Assembly (NCBI RefSeq): GCF_002217755.1
Contig: NZ_BCFL01000019.1
Location: forward strand, 434,001-498,000
DNA from: Streptomyces hyaluromycini
GTDB lineage: Bacteria; Actinomycetota; Actinomycetes; Streptomycetales; Streptomycetaceae
Direction: 5' to 3'
Length of the DNA: 64,000 nucleotides
Made by a program: the position numbers and the translations under genes. The notes beneath the pieces were generated by a model. That model searched no databases. It had not been told where the DNA came from and worked only from the letters and a program-made list of their open reading frames with translations. Position 1 is the stretch's first letter, and every line of letters begins with the position of its first letter. Positions 46,138 to 55,136 of the stretch are shown here, piece after piece.

Positions 46138-47006
46138 TCAGGGGACGAGTGCGTCAAGGAGCCGGCCGGCCCCGAAGGGCAGGGACAGCGCGCGGGCGCC
46201 GAGGTCGGCGGGGACGTCGGGATGACGGGGGTTGACTCGCACGAGCCGGGCCTGCCGGGTGGGGCGTACCAGGTTCTCCATCGGCATCCGAATCACGCCC
46301 GGGGTGTTGAAGCCGGCGCCGATCTCCAGGACGAGCAGCCTGCCGTCCGCGGGCGCCCGGTCGAGCCAGCCGGACAGCCACCGCCCCGCGGGAAGGTAGG
46401 CGTCGTCGACGAACTCGGGGCCGACCCGGACATTGGGAAAGACGGCGGCACCGCAGCGGGGGCACTGCGGCAGCACGGCCGGGTCGGTCACCCGGCCGCC
46501 CTCTCGGTCGTACACCGCGAGGATCCGGTCGACGTACGGCTTGCTGGGCCAGGTCTCGCGTGTGCAGGGAACCGTGCACTGGAGCTGGCCGTAGTCGCCC
46601 TGGGGGGGGTGAAGACGCGGTCCGAGGCGAAGCCGTTGCGGACGAAGAGTGCGTCGACGTTCGACGTCATGACCCAGTGGTCGCGGTCGCCGACCAGTGC
46701 CCGCAGCCGCTGGTAGAGGTCGTTGGGGCCGGGACCGTGGCGGATGTCGTCGATGTGAACGGCCCAGTAGCCCCACATCATGTCCGCAGGCAGCGGGGCG
46801 CCCAGCAGATAGCGCGACCGCAGCCCCAGCCGGTGCAGCGCCGGCAGCAACTCGCGGAAACGCTCGGCGTCGCCGTAGTCGAAGCCGGCGGCCGCGCTGA
46901 GACCCGCTCCGGCCGTGACCAGGACCCGGTCGGCCTCTCCCAGCCAGGAACGCAGTGTCTCGACCGCCTGCGGTGCGGAGGTGTGGGTGTTGCTCGTGGA
47001 ACTCAC
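46138..47006 (-). pseudogene. Sir2-family NAD-dependent deacetylase gene with a frameshift
   Basis: Two overlapping minus-strand frames together make one Sir2-like protein. The first part, from GTG 47006, has VLVTAGAGLSAAAGFDYGD (NAD site), DNA for GYWAVHIDDIRHG, and VMTSNVDALFVRNGF. The second has zinc cysteines CTVPC and CPRCG and a RLLVLEIGAGFNTPGVIR NAD-binding segment. The frame changes at a run of eight G on the plus strand (46602-46609), where VFTPP should continue QGDYGQLQC. A replication slip or a sequencing error there would explain it. It diverges from the AraC gene at 47041. Confidence 0.82.
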
Positions 47007-47040
47007 GATGCCTGGGTCCTTCCGGTTAACCTGATGAGTG

Positions 47041-47967
47041 ATGATGGTCAAAAACCGACACGCTGCCTCGCGGGAGATCCCCGAGCTTCCCTTCGCCGCG
47101 CCTGCGGGCACGCCCACGGGTGCCGAGGTCATGTCGCTGGCCGAGCTGCGCGGCCGTGTGCCGCAGCCGTCCCTCGCCCGGCCCCAGCGTCCCGGCTTCC
47201 ACCAACTGCTCACTCTCACCTCGGGGGAGCTCCGGCAGACCGTGGACTTCACCGAACACGCCCTCCGGCCGGGTTCCTGGCTGTGGGTGCGCCCCGGGCG
47301 GGTGCACCAGTGGGGGAACCTGGCGAACGCGGAGGGGATGCTGATCCTGTTCCAGCAGGACATGCTCGACGCCGCCACCGCCGTGGCCGCCCGCGTCGAC
47401 GACCCGTACGCGCCCGTCGTCAGCGTTCCGGTCGCCGACGACGTGCGGGCGTTGGACGAGGCCGCCGAGCACCTGAGGCACGAGTTCCAGGCGCTCGGTC
47501 ACCTGCCGCTGGAAGTGCACATGGCGGTCCTGCGCCACCTGCTGGCGGTTCTGGTGCTGCGTCTGGCCCACCTGACGGTTCCGGCCGGCAGCCCCACGCC
47601 GGAACCGGACGAGATCTATCTGCGCTTCCGTGACGTCGTCGAGCGGAACTTCACCCGCACCCGGCGGGTGGAGGACTACGCCCAGATGCTCGGCTATTCG
47701 GCACGCACGCTGGCCCGGGCCACGCTGAACAGCGCCGGGCTGAGCGCGAAGGAGTTCGTCGACCGCCGCGTCGTCCTGGAGGCCAAACGTCTGCTCGCGC
47801 ACAGCGACCAGACCGCCGGCCAGATCTCGGATCAACTCGGTTTCGTGAATCCCTCCCAGTTCAGCAAGTACTTCCTGCACCGGGTCGGCCGGTCCCCGAT
47901 CGACTTCCGCGACGAGGTCCGCGGGCGCCGGTCCGCTCATGAACCGGCGGGTGGTCAGAACGGGTAG
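47041..47967 (+). CDS. AraC-family transcriptional regulator
   Basis: A 308-residue AraC regulator. A cupin-like N-terminus (LRPGSWLWVRPGRVHQWGNL) is followed by a C-terminal pair of helix-turn-helix motifs (YAQMLGYSARTLARATLNSA, then QISDQLGFVNPSQFSKYFLH). ATG at 47041 or 47044 is likely; a GTG at 47038 is also in frame. A relic of a close paralogue lies at 41630-42047. It shares a 34-base spacer with the divergent Sir2-like gene and its 3' end overlaps the 3' end of the aldehyde dehydrogenase gene by 13 bases. Confidence 0.9.
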   Translation: MMVKNRHAASREIPELPFAAPAGTPTGAEVMSLAELRGRVPQPSLARPQRPGFHQLLTLTSGELRQTVDFTEHALRPGSWLWVRPGRVHQWGNLANAEGMLILFQQDMLDAATAVAARVDDPYAPVVSVPVADDVRALDEAAEHLRHEFQALGHLPLEVHMAVLRHLLAVLVLRLAHLTVPAGSPTPEPDEIYLRFRDVVERNFTRTRRVEDYAQMLGYSARTLARATLNSAGLSAKEFVDRRVVLEAKRLLAHSDQTAGQISDQLGFVNPSQFSKYFLHRVGRSPIDFRDEVRGRRSAHEPAGGQNG

Positions 47968-48700
47968 CGGGCCTGCTGGGCGGCGATGGTCACCCAACGG
48001 GTGTTGGAGAAAGCCTCGATGCCCCACCGTCCGCCGAACCGGCCGTAGCCGGAGGCCTTGACACCGCCGAAGGACGCTTGGGGCTCGTCGGCCACGGACT
48101 GGTCGTTGATGTGCACGATCCCGGTGCGGACGCGGCGTGCGACGGCGAGACCGTGGGTCGCGTTCTCGGTGATGATGCCGCAGGTCAGGCCGTTGTCGGT
48201 GTCGTTTGCGAGCGCTACGGCGGTGTCGTCGTCTGAGAATGTCCCGATGACGCACACCGGGCCGAAGGCCTCCGCGTAGTAGAGCTCGGCGCTCCTGGGC
48301 ACGTCGGTGAGCACGGTCGCCGGATGCACGGCGCCCTCCGGCCGGCCGCCGCCCGTGAGCACGGTGGCGCCCTCCGCGACCGCGTCCCGGACCAGACCCG
48401 CGACGCGCCTCGCCGCGGACGGGCTGACCAGCGGGCCCACGACCGTCTGCGGGTGGCTCGGGTCACCGGCCCGGAGCGCGGCGGCCTTCGCGGTGAACTT
48501 CTCCTTGAACTCCTCGGCGAGCGAGGCGTGCACGAGGACGCGGTCGGCCGACATGCAGATCTGGCCCGAGTTCATGAACACGCTGAAGGTGACGGCGTCG
48601 ACGGCGTGGTCGACGTCGGCGTCGTCGAGGACGATCACCGCGTTCTTGCCGCCCAGTTCGAGGACGGCCGGCTTCACATGGTCGGCCGCGTGCAGTCGGC
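47955..48700 (-). pseudogene. aldehyde dehydrogenase lacking its N-terminal half
   Basis: About 245 residues of an NAD(P)-dependent aldehyde dehydrogenase, roughly half the normal 480. The catalytic part is present: general-base Glu in VLELGGKNAVIVLDDADVDH and nucleophile Cys in MNSGQICMSADRVLVH, then EAFGPVCVIGTFSDDDTAVA and a C-terminal FGGVKASGYGRFGG. The N-terminal cofactor domain is missing. Upstream of about 48700 the sequence becomes a different gene, read in another frame. An ATG at 48731 could still start a short chimeric product, but it should be inactive. Confidence 0.85.
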
Positions 48701-48823
48701 GCCGAGGGCCTCGACGACCGCGAGGCCCCACTTGGCATCGGCCTCGCAGGTCCCGACGACCGCCACTGAGCGAGGCGTGCTGAACGGCGTCAGGGAGCGA
48801 GCTGCTCGCACGGCCGACGCCAT
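48701..48823 (-). pseudogene. N-terminal relic of a CoA-binding acyl-CoA synthetase-like gene
   Basis: From ATG 48823, with GAGGAG 6 bases upstream, the frame reads MASAVRAARSLTPFS, then PRSVAVVGTCEADAKWGL. This matches the start of NDP-forming acyl-CoA synthetases (CoA-binding Rossmann motif with KWG). The frame ends after about 48 residues, where it runs into the internal part of the aldehyde dehydrogenase gene. A deletion joined the two genes out of frame. Confidence 0.6.
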
Positions 48824-48852
48824 CTCGATCTCCTCGGCGGAAGCCAAAATTT

Positions 48853-48870
48853 ACTGAACTAGCATTCAGT
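48853..48870. promoter_or_regulatory. palindromic operator, TetR-type
   Basis: ACTGAA and TTCAGT form an inverted repeat with a 6-base spacer, 29 bases upstream of the relic's start codon. The size and form fit a TetR-family operator that once controlled this gene set. From 48871 to 49253 I see no gene. Confidence 0.5.
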
Positions 48871-49253
48871 TTTGATGGGGGTCAATCAGCTGTCAATGGA
48901 TCTCATGCCAGGCTGTTGTTGCACTGGTCGACCGTTTGCCTGACCTGTTGTTCAGTTCTACGGTGTTGCCCGGACGTGGTTCGCGTGGTAGGCAGTGCCC
49001 ATGACAGGGCGATGGAGCAATGGCGACACGACGGTATCGGGAGCGATGACCGTCCGCCTGTGCGAGGTCATGTGCCCTGTGATCCCTGAGCCGCACTGGC
49101 AGACCGGACTGTAAACGGCCCGCTTCCCGGTGAACGCCTCCTGCTCTCTTTCAGGGTGACGCGGCTTCGGCCGGTGTCATCGCAGGAGACCGTTCAACTG
49201 GAAGCGCACAAGAGCCGTCCTCAGCCGCAGCACAGCAGCCTCTGGAGATCCAG

Positions 49254-50869
49254 GTGCACTTCTCTTCTGCCTCTTCCGTCCCTTCTTCCACTCCCCGTCT
49301 CCCCGACGAGCGCCGCCGACCTTCCCGTTCGTCCTACGACGCCGTCGTGGTAGGCGGCGGCCACAACGGTCTGGTCGCCGCCGCGTATCTGGCTCGCGCC
49401 GGGCGCAGCGTCCTGGTCCTGGAACTGCAGGACCGCACGGGTGGCGCCGCGGTGTCGGCGCAGGCGTTCAGCGGTCTGGACGCGCGGCTGTCGCGCTACT
49501 CCTATCTGGTCAGCCTGCTGCCGAACGAGATCGTCACCGACCTCGGGCTGCGCTTCCAGGCCCGAAAGCGCCGGGTCTCCTCTACACGCCCACCCTCGTC
49601 GATGGGCGGCCGACGGGGCTCCTGGTGGACGCGGACGACGACCGGACCCGGCACTCGTTCCGTCAACTCACTGGCTCCGACAGTGAGTTCGATGCATGGC
49701 GGCGCTTCTACGGGATGACTCGGCGGGTCGCCCGGCGGGTCTTCCCCACGCTCACGGGTCCGTTGCCCAGCCGCGCCGAGCTGGAGCGGATCGTCGACGA
49801 CAAGGAGGCCTGGGAGGCACTGTTCGAGCACCCCCTGGGTACGGCGATCGAGTCGAGGTTTTCGCACGACCTTGTGCGCGGGGTGGTCCTGACGGACGCG
49901 CTGATCGGGACCTTCACGCACGCCCACGACCAGTCGCTCCGACAGAACCGGTGCTTCCTGTACCACGTGATCGGCAACGGAACGGGGGAATGGAACGTCC
50001 CGCTGGGCGGGATGGGTGCGCTCACGGACGCGCTGACGGACGCCGCCCTCGCCGCGTGCGCCGAGATCCTGGTCGGCCACGAGGTCTTGAGCGTGGCCAC
50101 GGACGGCACTGCCGCGGAGGTACGGTATCGGACGGTCCGGGGCGAGGGGGTGCTGGCTGCGGGTTCGGTGCTGGCGAACGTCGCACCGGCCACGCTGGCC
50201 CGCCTGCTCGGCGAGGAGCCGGAACAGCCGGCTCCTGAGGGCGCCCAGCTGAAGGTCAACATGCTGCTGCGTCGCCTGCCGCGGCTGCGCGACCGCGCCG
50301 TGGCCCCCCGGAACGCCTTCGCCGGTACGTTCCATATCGCCGAGTCGTACAGCCAGCTCGACGCCGCCTATCGCGAGGCCGCGGAGGGTCGGCTGCCGAG
50401 CCTGCCGCCCTCCGAGATCTATTGCCATTCGCTGACCGATCCGTCGATCCTTGGACCGGAGTTGGCGGAACGTGGTTATCACACCCTCACCCTGTTCGGA
50501 CTCCATATGCCGGCGCGGCTCTTCGAGGGCACCGACGGCGTGGCACGCGAGGAGGCGCTGCGCGCCACCATGGCTCCGCTCGATGCCTGCCTGGAAGAAC
50601 CGATCGCCGACTGCCTGGCTCTCGACGCCGATGGCCTGCCCTGTATCGAGGCCAGGACGCCACTGGACCTGGAGGCTGACCTGGGGCTGCCGGGCGGCAA
50701 TATCTTCCACCGCGACCTGTCCTTCCCCTACGGCGGCGAAGGAACCGGGCGGTGGGGTGTGGAGACCGCACACAGGAATGTCCTGCTGTGCGGCGCCGGG
50801 GCGATTCGAGGTGGCGGAGTGAGCGGAATTCCCGGTCACAACGCGGCCATGGCCGTTCTCGGACACTGA
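49254..50869 (+). pseudogene. phytoene-desaturase-like FAD oxidoreductase with a frameshift
   Basis: From GTG 49254 (GGAG 7 bases upstream) the protein starts with an FAD fold, YDAVVVGGGHNGLVAAAYLA, then LQDRTGGAAVS. At about 49580 the frame breaks: GTCTCCTC-TACACG appears to lack one base, and the following frame continues TPTLVDGRPTGLLVDADDD to the stop at 50869. It ends with the family's GAGAIRGGGVSGIPGHNAA FAD motif. The whole would be about 538 residues, normal for CrtI/desaturase-like NAD(P)/FAD oxidoreductases. A true mutation or a sequencing error are both possible. Confidence 0.82.
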
Positions 50870-50876
50870 AACCAAA

Positions 50877-50912
50877 GGCGGCACGGGCGCAACTCAATTC
50901 ACCCGTGCCGCC
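50877..50912. terminator. terminator hairpin
   Basis: GGCGGCACGGG and its inverse (50902-50912) form a perfect 11-bp stem, 7 bases after the oxidoreductase stop and close to the convergent ACT-domain gene. Confidence 0.75.
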
Positions 50913-50943
50913 ATCGGACTATTGTCCTGGGCGGCCGCGCTGT

Positions 50944-51210
50944 CTAGTCCTCGAGCCGCGTGATGATCTTTATGACATCAGGTGTGCGATACAAGAATTT
51001 CTTGAGCTGTTCCAGTCTCGTCTCGTCGGAGACGCGTACGTGGATCGTGATCCGCCGCCGGTCGTCAATCAACTCGTCGACCTGCAGAGTCGTCAGTTCG
51101 AACTGACGGAACGCCACGATCGAGGCAACGCGGGCAACAGCCTGCGGCCTTGCGGTCACATCGATGTCCAGCACAGCACGGAGGCCGGCCGACTGCCTGA
51201 CGGTTTGCAT
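50944..51210 (-). CDS. ACT-domain protein
   Basis: An 88-residue single ACT domain (AVLDIDVTARPQAVARVASI, then FELTTLQVDELIDDRRRITI, then LEQLKKFLYRTPDVIKI). It resembles the small regulatory subunit IlvM/IlvN of acetolactate synthase, but no catalytic subunit is nearby. It may bind an amino acid and act on a partner encoded elsewhere. No strong ribosome site is visible. It diverges from a truncated AsnC gene, a common pairing in amino-acid control. Confidence 0.8.
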   Translation of the reverse strand: MQTVRQSAGLRAVLDIDVTARPQAVARVASIVAFRQFELTTLQVDELIDDRRRITIHVRVSDETRLEQLKKFLYRTPDVIKIITRLED

Positions 51211-51341
51211 GGGGACACGCTTTCAGTACCAGCATTCGACGGCAACGAAAATATGTGCATCGATACCGAAGAAGCAGCTTTCTGTAAGTGGGACCGATCC
51301 CAGACTGAGCAATGCGTCCAGTTCCGCTTACACCTGAGGGC

Positions 51342-51476
51342 ATGTCGGCACAGATATCTCTCGACACGGTCGATCTGCGAATTCTGGAACTACTGCGGGC
51401 CGACGGACGGCGCACCGTTCGGGATATCGCCCGGCTGGTGAATCTCTTGGACCAGGGTCTTTACGGCGCCTGGTAG
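51342..51476 (+). pseudogene. Lrp/AsnC-family regulator, truncated
   Basis: A 44-residue frame starts MSAQISLDTVDLRILELLRA and continues DGRRTVRDIARLVNL, the N-terminal helix-turn-helix of an Lrp/AsnC regulator with GAGGGC before the ATG. It then loses similarity and stops. The second half of the DNA-binding domain and the ligand domain are missing. It is divergent from the ACT-domain gene. Confidence 0.7.
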
Positions 51477-51608
51477 CGCGTCGCCACCCTTGCGGCCGAC
51501 GGGTGTTTCGGCGCGCCCCTGTCGGCGGCCGTGCACACCCTCGTGGGGGCCAGCGTGACGCTCCGGTGGCTGACGAGCGCCCTCGCGCCGCGGGTCGGCC
51601 CGGGGTGG

Positions 51609-54479
51609 TCAGTGGGGGATGAGGGGCTGCTCGGCCCAGATGGTCTTGCCGCTGGGCGTGAAGTGGGTGCCCCAGCGATGGGCGAGTTGGGCGACGAGGA
51701 ACAGGCCGCGGCCGCCTTCGTCGGTGACGGCGGCCTGGCGTGGATGGGGAGCGGTGCTGGAGTGGTCGGAGACCTCGCAGATGAGGTTGAGGTCGCGGAT
51801 GAGGCGGACGTGGATGGGGGCGGTAGCGTGGCGAATGGCGTTGCTGAGCAGTTCGGTGAGGATGAGTTCGGTGGTGAAGGCGCCGTCCTGCAGGTTCCAG
51901 GCGTCGAGCTGCTGGTTGGCGGCGGCGCGGATTGCGGGGACGATGGCGGGGTCCGCAGGGAGGTCGTCCCAGGCGGCGATGTCTTTCGGGTCGAGGGCGT
52001 GCGTCTGGGCGACGAGCACGGTGATGTCATCCTCGGCCGGTTGGGTGGTGGGCAGATTGCGGATGATCTCCTCGCATGTGCCCTGGGGGGTGCGATGGCC
52101 GTTGGCCAGGGTGTGCCGCAGGCGGTCCAGTCCGACATCAATGCTGTGAGCGCGATCTTCGACGAGACCGTCGGTGTACAGGATGAGCTGGCTGCCCTCG
52201 GGGATGTCGAAGTCGACGGAGGCGAAGGGCAGCCCGCCCAGGCCGAGGGGCGGGCCCGCGGGCAAGTCGGGGAAGGTCACCGTGCCATCGGGGTGCACGA
52301 GGGCGGGAGGCAGGTGGCCTGCGCGGGCCATGGTGGCCCGCCGGGTGGTCGGATCATAGATGGCGCACAGGCAGGTCGCTCCGATGACACCGTCGCTTCC
52401 CGAGGTTTCCTGGTCCATGCAGTCGACCAAGTCATCGAGGCGGGTGAGGAGTTCATCGGGATCGAGGTCGAAGACGGAGAAATTACGGACCGCCGTGCGC
52501 AGCCGTCCCATGGTGACGGCCGCGTGGATGCCGTGGCCCACCACGTCACCGATGACCAGGGCGACGCGAGCACCGGAGAGGGGGATGACGTCGAACCAGT
52601 CGCCCCCGACGCCGGAGCGCGCAGGCTGGTAGTAGTGGGCGACCCGCACAGCCTGCTGGCGGGGCAGGCCCGTGGGCAGCAGGGTATGTTGCACCGCGAT
52701 GGCCATGGTGTGTTCGCGGGTATAGCGGCGTGCGTTGTCGATGCAGACCGCGGCCCGGGCAACGAGCTCCCCGGCGAGGGCGACATCGTCGTCCTCAAAG
52801 GGCTCGGGCTGTTCGCAGCGGTAGAAGCAGGCGACCCCCATGGTGACGCCGCGAGCGCGGGCGGGCACGGCGATCAGGGAGTGAACTCCCCGTTCGAGGA
52901 TCTGCTTCGAGCGTGTGGGGTCGTGCGCCTTCCACGCTTCGGCGGTCGACAGGTCGGCCTCCAGCACCGGCCGCCCGTTGGCCAAGCAGCGGGCCTGCGG
53001 TGTGGCAGGTCCGTAGTGCATCTGCGTACCGGCAGGGTGGAACGGGCAGTCTTCCGCTATGCCCTGCAGCGCTGTGCGACGCAGGGTGGGGGCGGGAGTC
53101 GGCTCGTCCCCGCGGAGCACCCCGTCATACAGGTCGACAGTGATGTAGTCGGCAAAGCTGGGCGCCAGCGCCTGGGCGAGTTCTTCGGCGGTGCGCGCGA
53201 CGTCCAGGGTAGTGCCGATGTGCTCTCCGACCGTATTGAACAGTTCCAGGCGGCGCCGGGCGGCGAGAGCGAACTTGCCCACCCGGGGGTCGCCGATCAT
53301 CACGGGCCAGCTGGCGCCGGGCAGGGGTGGCGCGGCGGTCTGGCGAGCCGTCGGGGGGACCATGCGGTCCGGCACCACCACGGCGGCAGGGCGCGCCGGG
53401 TGGGGCGTGTCGGCCATGCCCAGCCGATGTGCTCTGCGGCTCGGGACCGCCTGCGCCGACCGGCTCGAGGCTGCCGCGGGCCCGGCGATGGGCTGTGGCA
53501 CAGTGCGCGGGGACGGCGGGTCGAGCACGGTCAGGTGATTCGGCAGGGGACCTTCGAGGAATACCTCCACCACGACGCCGGGCGTGCTGCCGGGCACCGG
53601 CCGGGCCAGCAGCCACGCCGTCTGTTCGCCGGAGAGCGGCACCTGGACGGTGTCCGCACGGCCCGCGGCGATCAGTGAGGCGGCCGTCTGCTGCAGGACA
53701 ACCCGGTCCCTCGGGCTCCATCCGATGGCCATCAGCGCGGCCAGGCCGATTGCGTCCGTGGTCACCGAGGCGTCCGGGAACCGTCCGGTGGCGTGCATAT
53801 ACGCCTTGATCAGGGCCCGCTCCGTCTCCGTGGCCTGCTCCAGCATCCGCTGCTCGATGTCGAGGGCCGCCTGGCGGATGAGGGCGTCCGCCTTGGAGCC
53901 GAGGTTGCCGGTGGACGGATAGGCAGCGTTCACCACACCGACCAGGCGTCCGTTGAGCGGATCGCGGACCGGAACGGCATGGCAGTCCGCTCCTTGCAGG
54001 CGCTCGTCGAAGTGCTCCGGGCCGAACAGATGGCAGGCGTGTCGCCCGGTCAGCACCAGGTTGATGGCGTTGGTGCCGGCCAGCGGCTCCGCCAGGCAGA
54101 AGCCGGGAAACCCAGCGGTGGAATCGCAGTGCACGGCCATCTGGGGCTCACCGACACACCGCTGCAGGATCCAGCCGGCCGCATCGGTGACGATCACTCC
54201 GACTGGGGTCCCGCTGATCAGGTCGGTGACCCTGTCCAGCACCGGTCGTGCCGCCCGCATGAGGTCACCGTCAGTGTCGAGCGTATCCACGTCCCGGTAG
54301 GGCACATCAATGCCCTCGGGCCGAAGGCCCAGCGCCTGGCAGTGCTGCCAGGAGGAAACCACCGAGCTCCGCACGCCCCCGCTGACCAGGTCACCGGCCA
54401 TGAACCTCTCCCGGCTCCGTGCGATCAGCTCGATGCGCTCGCGCACGTCGACAGCCTCCCATTCCCCCGTGCCCTCCAT
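51609..54479 (-). CDS. multi-domain GAF/SpoIIE-type phosphatase with histidine-kinase-like ATPase
   Basis: A roughly 956-residue signalling protein. The N-terminal 220 residues resemble the AcoR-type GAF sensor (GTPVGVIVTDAAGWILQRCV, GTNAINLVLTGRHACHLFGP). A helical middle and Pro-rich linker follow. A second GAF lies at about 415-580, and a SpoIIE/PP2C phosphatase at about 590-800 (GGDWFDVIPLSGARVALVIG, DVVGHGIHAAVTMG). An anti-sigma-like ATPase is at the end (ELILTELLSNAIRHATAPIH, EGGRGLFLVAQLAHRWGTHF). Such proteins control sigma factors by partner switching. A clear TATAAT promoter lies upstream. Confidence 0.9.
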   Translation of the reverse strand: MEGTGEWEAVDVRERIELIARSRERFMAGDLVSGGVRSSVVSSWQHCQALGLRPEGIDVPYRDVDTLDTDGDLMRAARPVLDRVTDLISGTPVGVIVTDAAGWILQRCVGEPQMAVHCDSTAGFPGFCLAEPLAGTNAINLVLTGRHACHLFGPEHFDERLQGADCHAVPVRDPLNGRLVGVVNAAYPSTGNLGSKADALIRQAALDIEQRMLEQATETERALIKAYMHATGRFPDASVTTDAIGLAALMAIGWSPRDRVVLQQTAASLIAAGRADTVQVPLSGEQTAWLLARPVPGSTPGVVVEVFLEGPLPNHLTVLDPPSPRTVPQPIAGPAAASSRSAQAVPSRRAHRLGMADTPHPARPAAVVVPDRMVPPTARQTAAPPLPGASWPVMIGDPRVGKFALAARRRLELFNTVGEHIGTTLDVARTAEELAQALAPSFADYITVDLYDGVLRGDEPTPAPTLRRTALQGIAEDCPFHPAGTQMHYGPATPQARCLANGRPVLEADLSTAEAWKAHDPTRSKQILERGVHSLIAVPARARGVTMGVACFYRCEQPEPFEDDDVALAGELVARAAVCIDNARRYTREHTMAIAVQHTLLPTGLPRQQAVRVAHYYQPARSGVGGDWFDVIPLSGARVALVIGDVVGHGIHAAVTMGRLRTAVRNFSVFDLDPDELLTRLDDLVDCMDQETSGSDGVIGATCLCAIYDPTTRRATMARAGHLPPALVHPDGTVTFPDLPAGPPLGLGGLPFASVDFDIPEGSQLILYTDGLVEDRAHSIDVGLDRLRHTLANGHRTPQGTCEEIIRNLPTTQPAEDDITVLVAQTHALDPKDIAAWDDLPADPAIVPAIRAAANQQLDAWNLQDGAFTTELILTELLSNAIRHATAPIHVRLIRDLNLICEVSDHSSTAPHPRQAAVTDEGGRGLFLVAQLAHRWGTHFTPSGKTIWAEQPLIPH

Positions 54480-54529
54480 GGCGAACGTCGAACCGTCAAC
54501 GTACCCAGAGTGCAAAAGGTCAATATCAC

Positions 54530-54557
54530 ATTATATCTGGATGGTGAGGCACGCCAA
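54530..54557 (-). promoter_or_regulatory. sigma-70 type promoter of the SpoIIE-domain gene
   Basis: On the minus strand TATAAT (54530-54535) is preceded by TTGGCG with 16-base spacing. It lies 50 bases upstream of the start codon at 54479. Perfect TATAAT boxes are unusual in such GC-rich DNA. Confidence 0.65.
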
Positions 54558-54590
54558 GGGCCGTGTTCACGGGGCTTGCGGTGTTCTTAG

Positions 54591-54944
54591 CACCAGCTCG
54601 TCAAAGATGGAGCGTCCCCGGACGACCCCGCGCTGAGCGAATACTGGCGGGACCGCCGCCGGAAGAAAGCGCCGCCGCCGATGGACAAGACCAGTCTCCT
54701 CCTCGCGGTCCGGCAGCAGGGGCTGTGTTTTCTCTGCAAACAGGCGCTGATCGTCGGAGGCGAGTGCCAACCGGACAGCCCACGCGAGTGGATCGACTGG
54801 TTCGCGGCCTTGAAGAAGATGCTCCGCAAACGTCACTTCACCTACCGGCGAGACGGCGGCACGGATGAACGGACCAGCCTTCGCCTAGTGCGCTCCGAAT
54901 GCCACCGACAGCACCACGCGGGCGACAGCAGACGGGCCACATAA
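54591..54944 (+). pseudogene. group II intron reverse transcriptase, C-terminal (HNH) fragment
   Basis: The plus strand encodes VKDGASPDDPALSEYWRDRR, then LCFLCKQALIVGGE, SPREWIDWFAALKKML and ECHRQHHAGD. This is the C-terminal end of bacterial group II intron-encoded proteins, with the CxxC and HNH endonuclease core. An in-frame stop and unrelated sequence precede it at 54588, so the reverse transcriptase and maturase parts are missing. The 5' part of the intron has been lost. Confidence 0.82.
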
Positions 54945-55065
54945 CCCTGCTGACCTGCGAAGCCCTCGCGGCTTGCTTGAACCGGATGCGGGGAAAGCCT
55001 GCACGTCCGGTTCTGAAGGGGCCAGAAATCAGTAATGGCCTCCGGCTACCGGATCAGCCCAAGCG
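54945..55065 (+). ncRNA. group II intron 3' RNA fragment (domain V/VI)
   Basis: Directly after the intron protein stop, a 34-base hairpin-forming segment at about 54978-55014 (ACCGGATGCGGGGAAAG, then GCACGTCCGGTTCTGA) matches the highly conserved domain V of bacterial group II introns. The following stem (about 55017-55058) fits domain VI. The 3' exon boundary is uncertain. Lacking the 5' domains, it cannot splice or move on its own. Confidence 0.78.
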
Positions 55066-55083
55066 CCCCCTGCTCGCGATGTA

Positions 55084-55097
55084 GTTAAAATTGGAAC
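55084..55097. promoter_or_regulatory. predicted MarR operator in its own promoter
   Basis: GTTAAAATTGGAAC lies 39 bases upstream of the MarR start. It differs at one base from GTTCAAATTGGAAC, present in each arm of the inverted repeat at 56342-56412. The 14-mer is an imperfect palindrome, as MarR dimers prefer. This suggests autorepression. Confidence 0.6.
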
Positions 55098-55136
55098 CCA
55101 GGGGCGGGGCGCGGGACGGCGAGGTTGGAGGGCACG

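Noticed and set aside
51531..53678. A 715-residue plus-strand frame
   Set aside because: Antisense to the GAF/SpoIIE protein; Gly/Val/Asp-rich composition is the usual mirror of a GC-rich gene.
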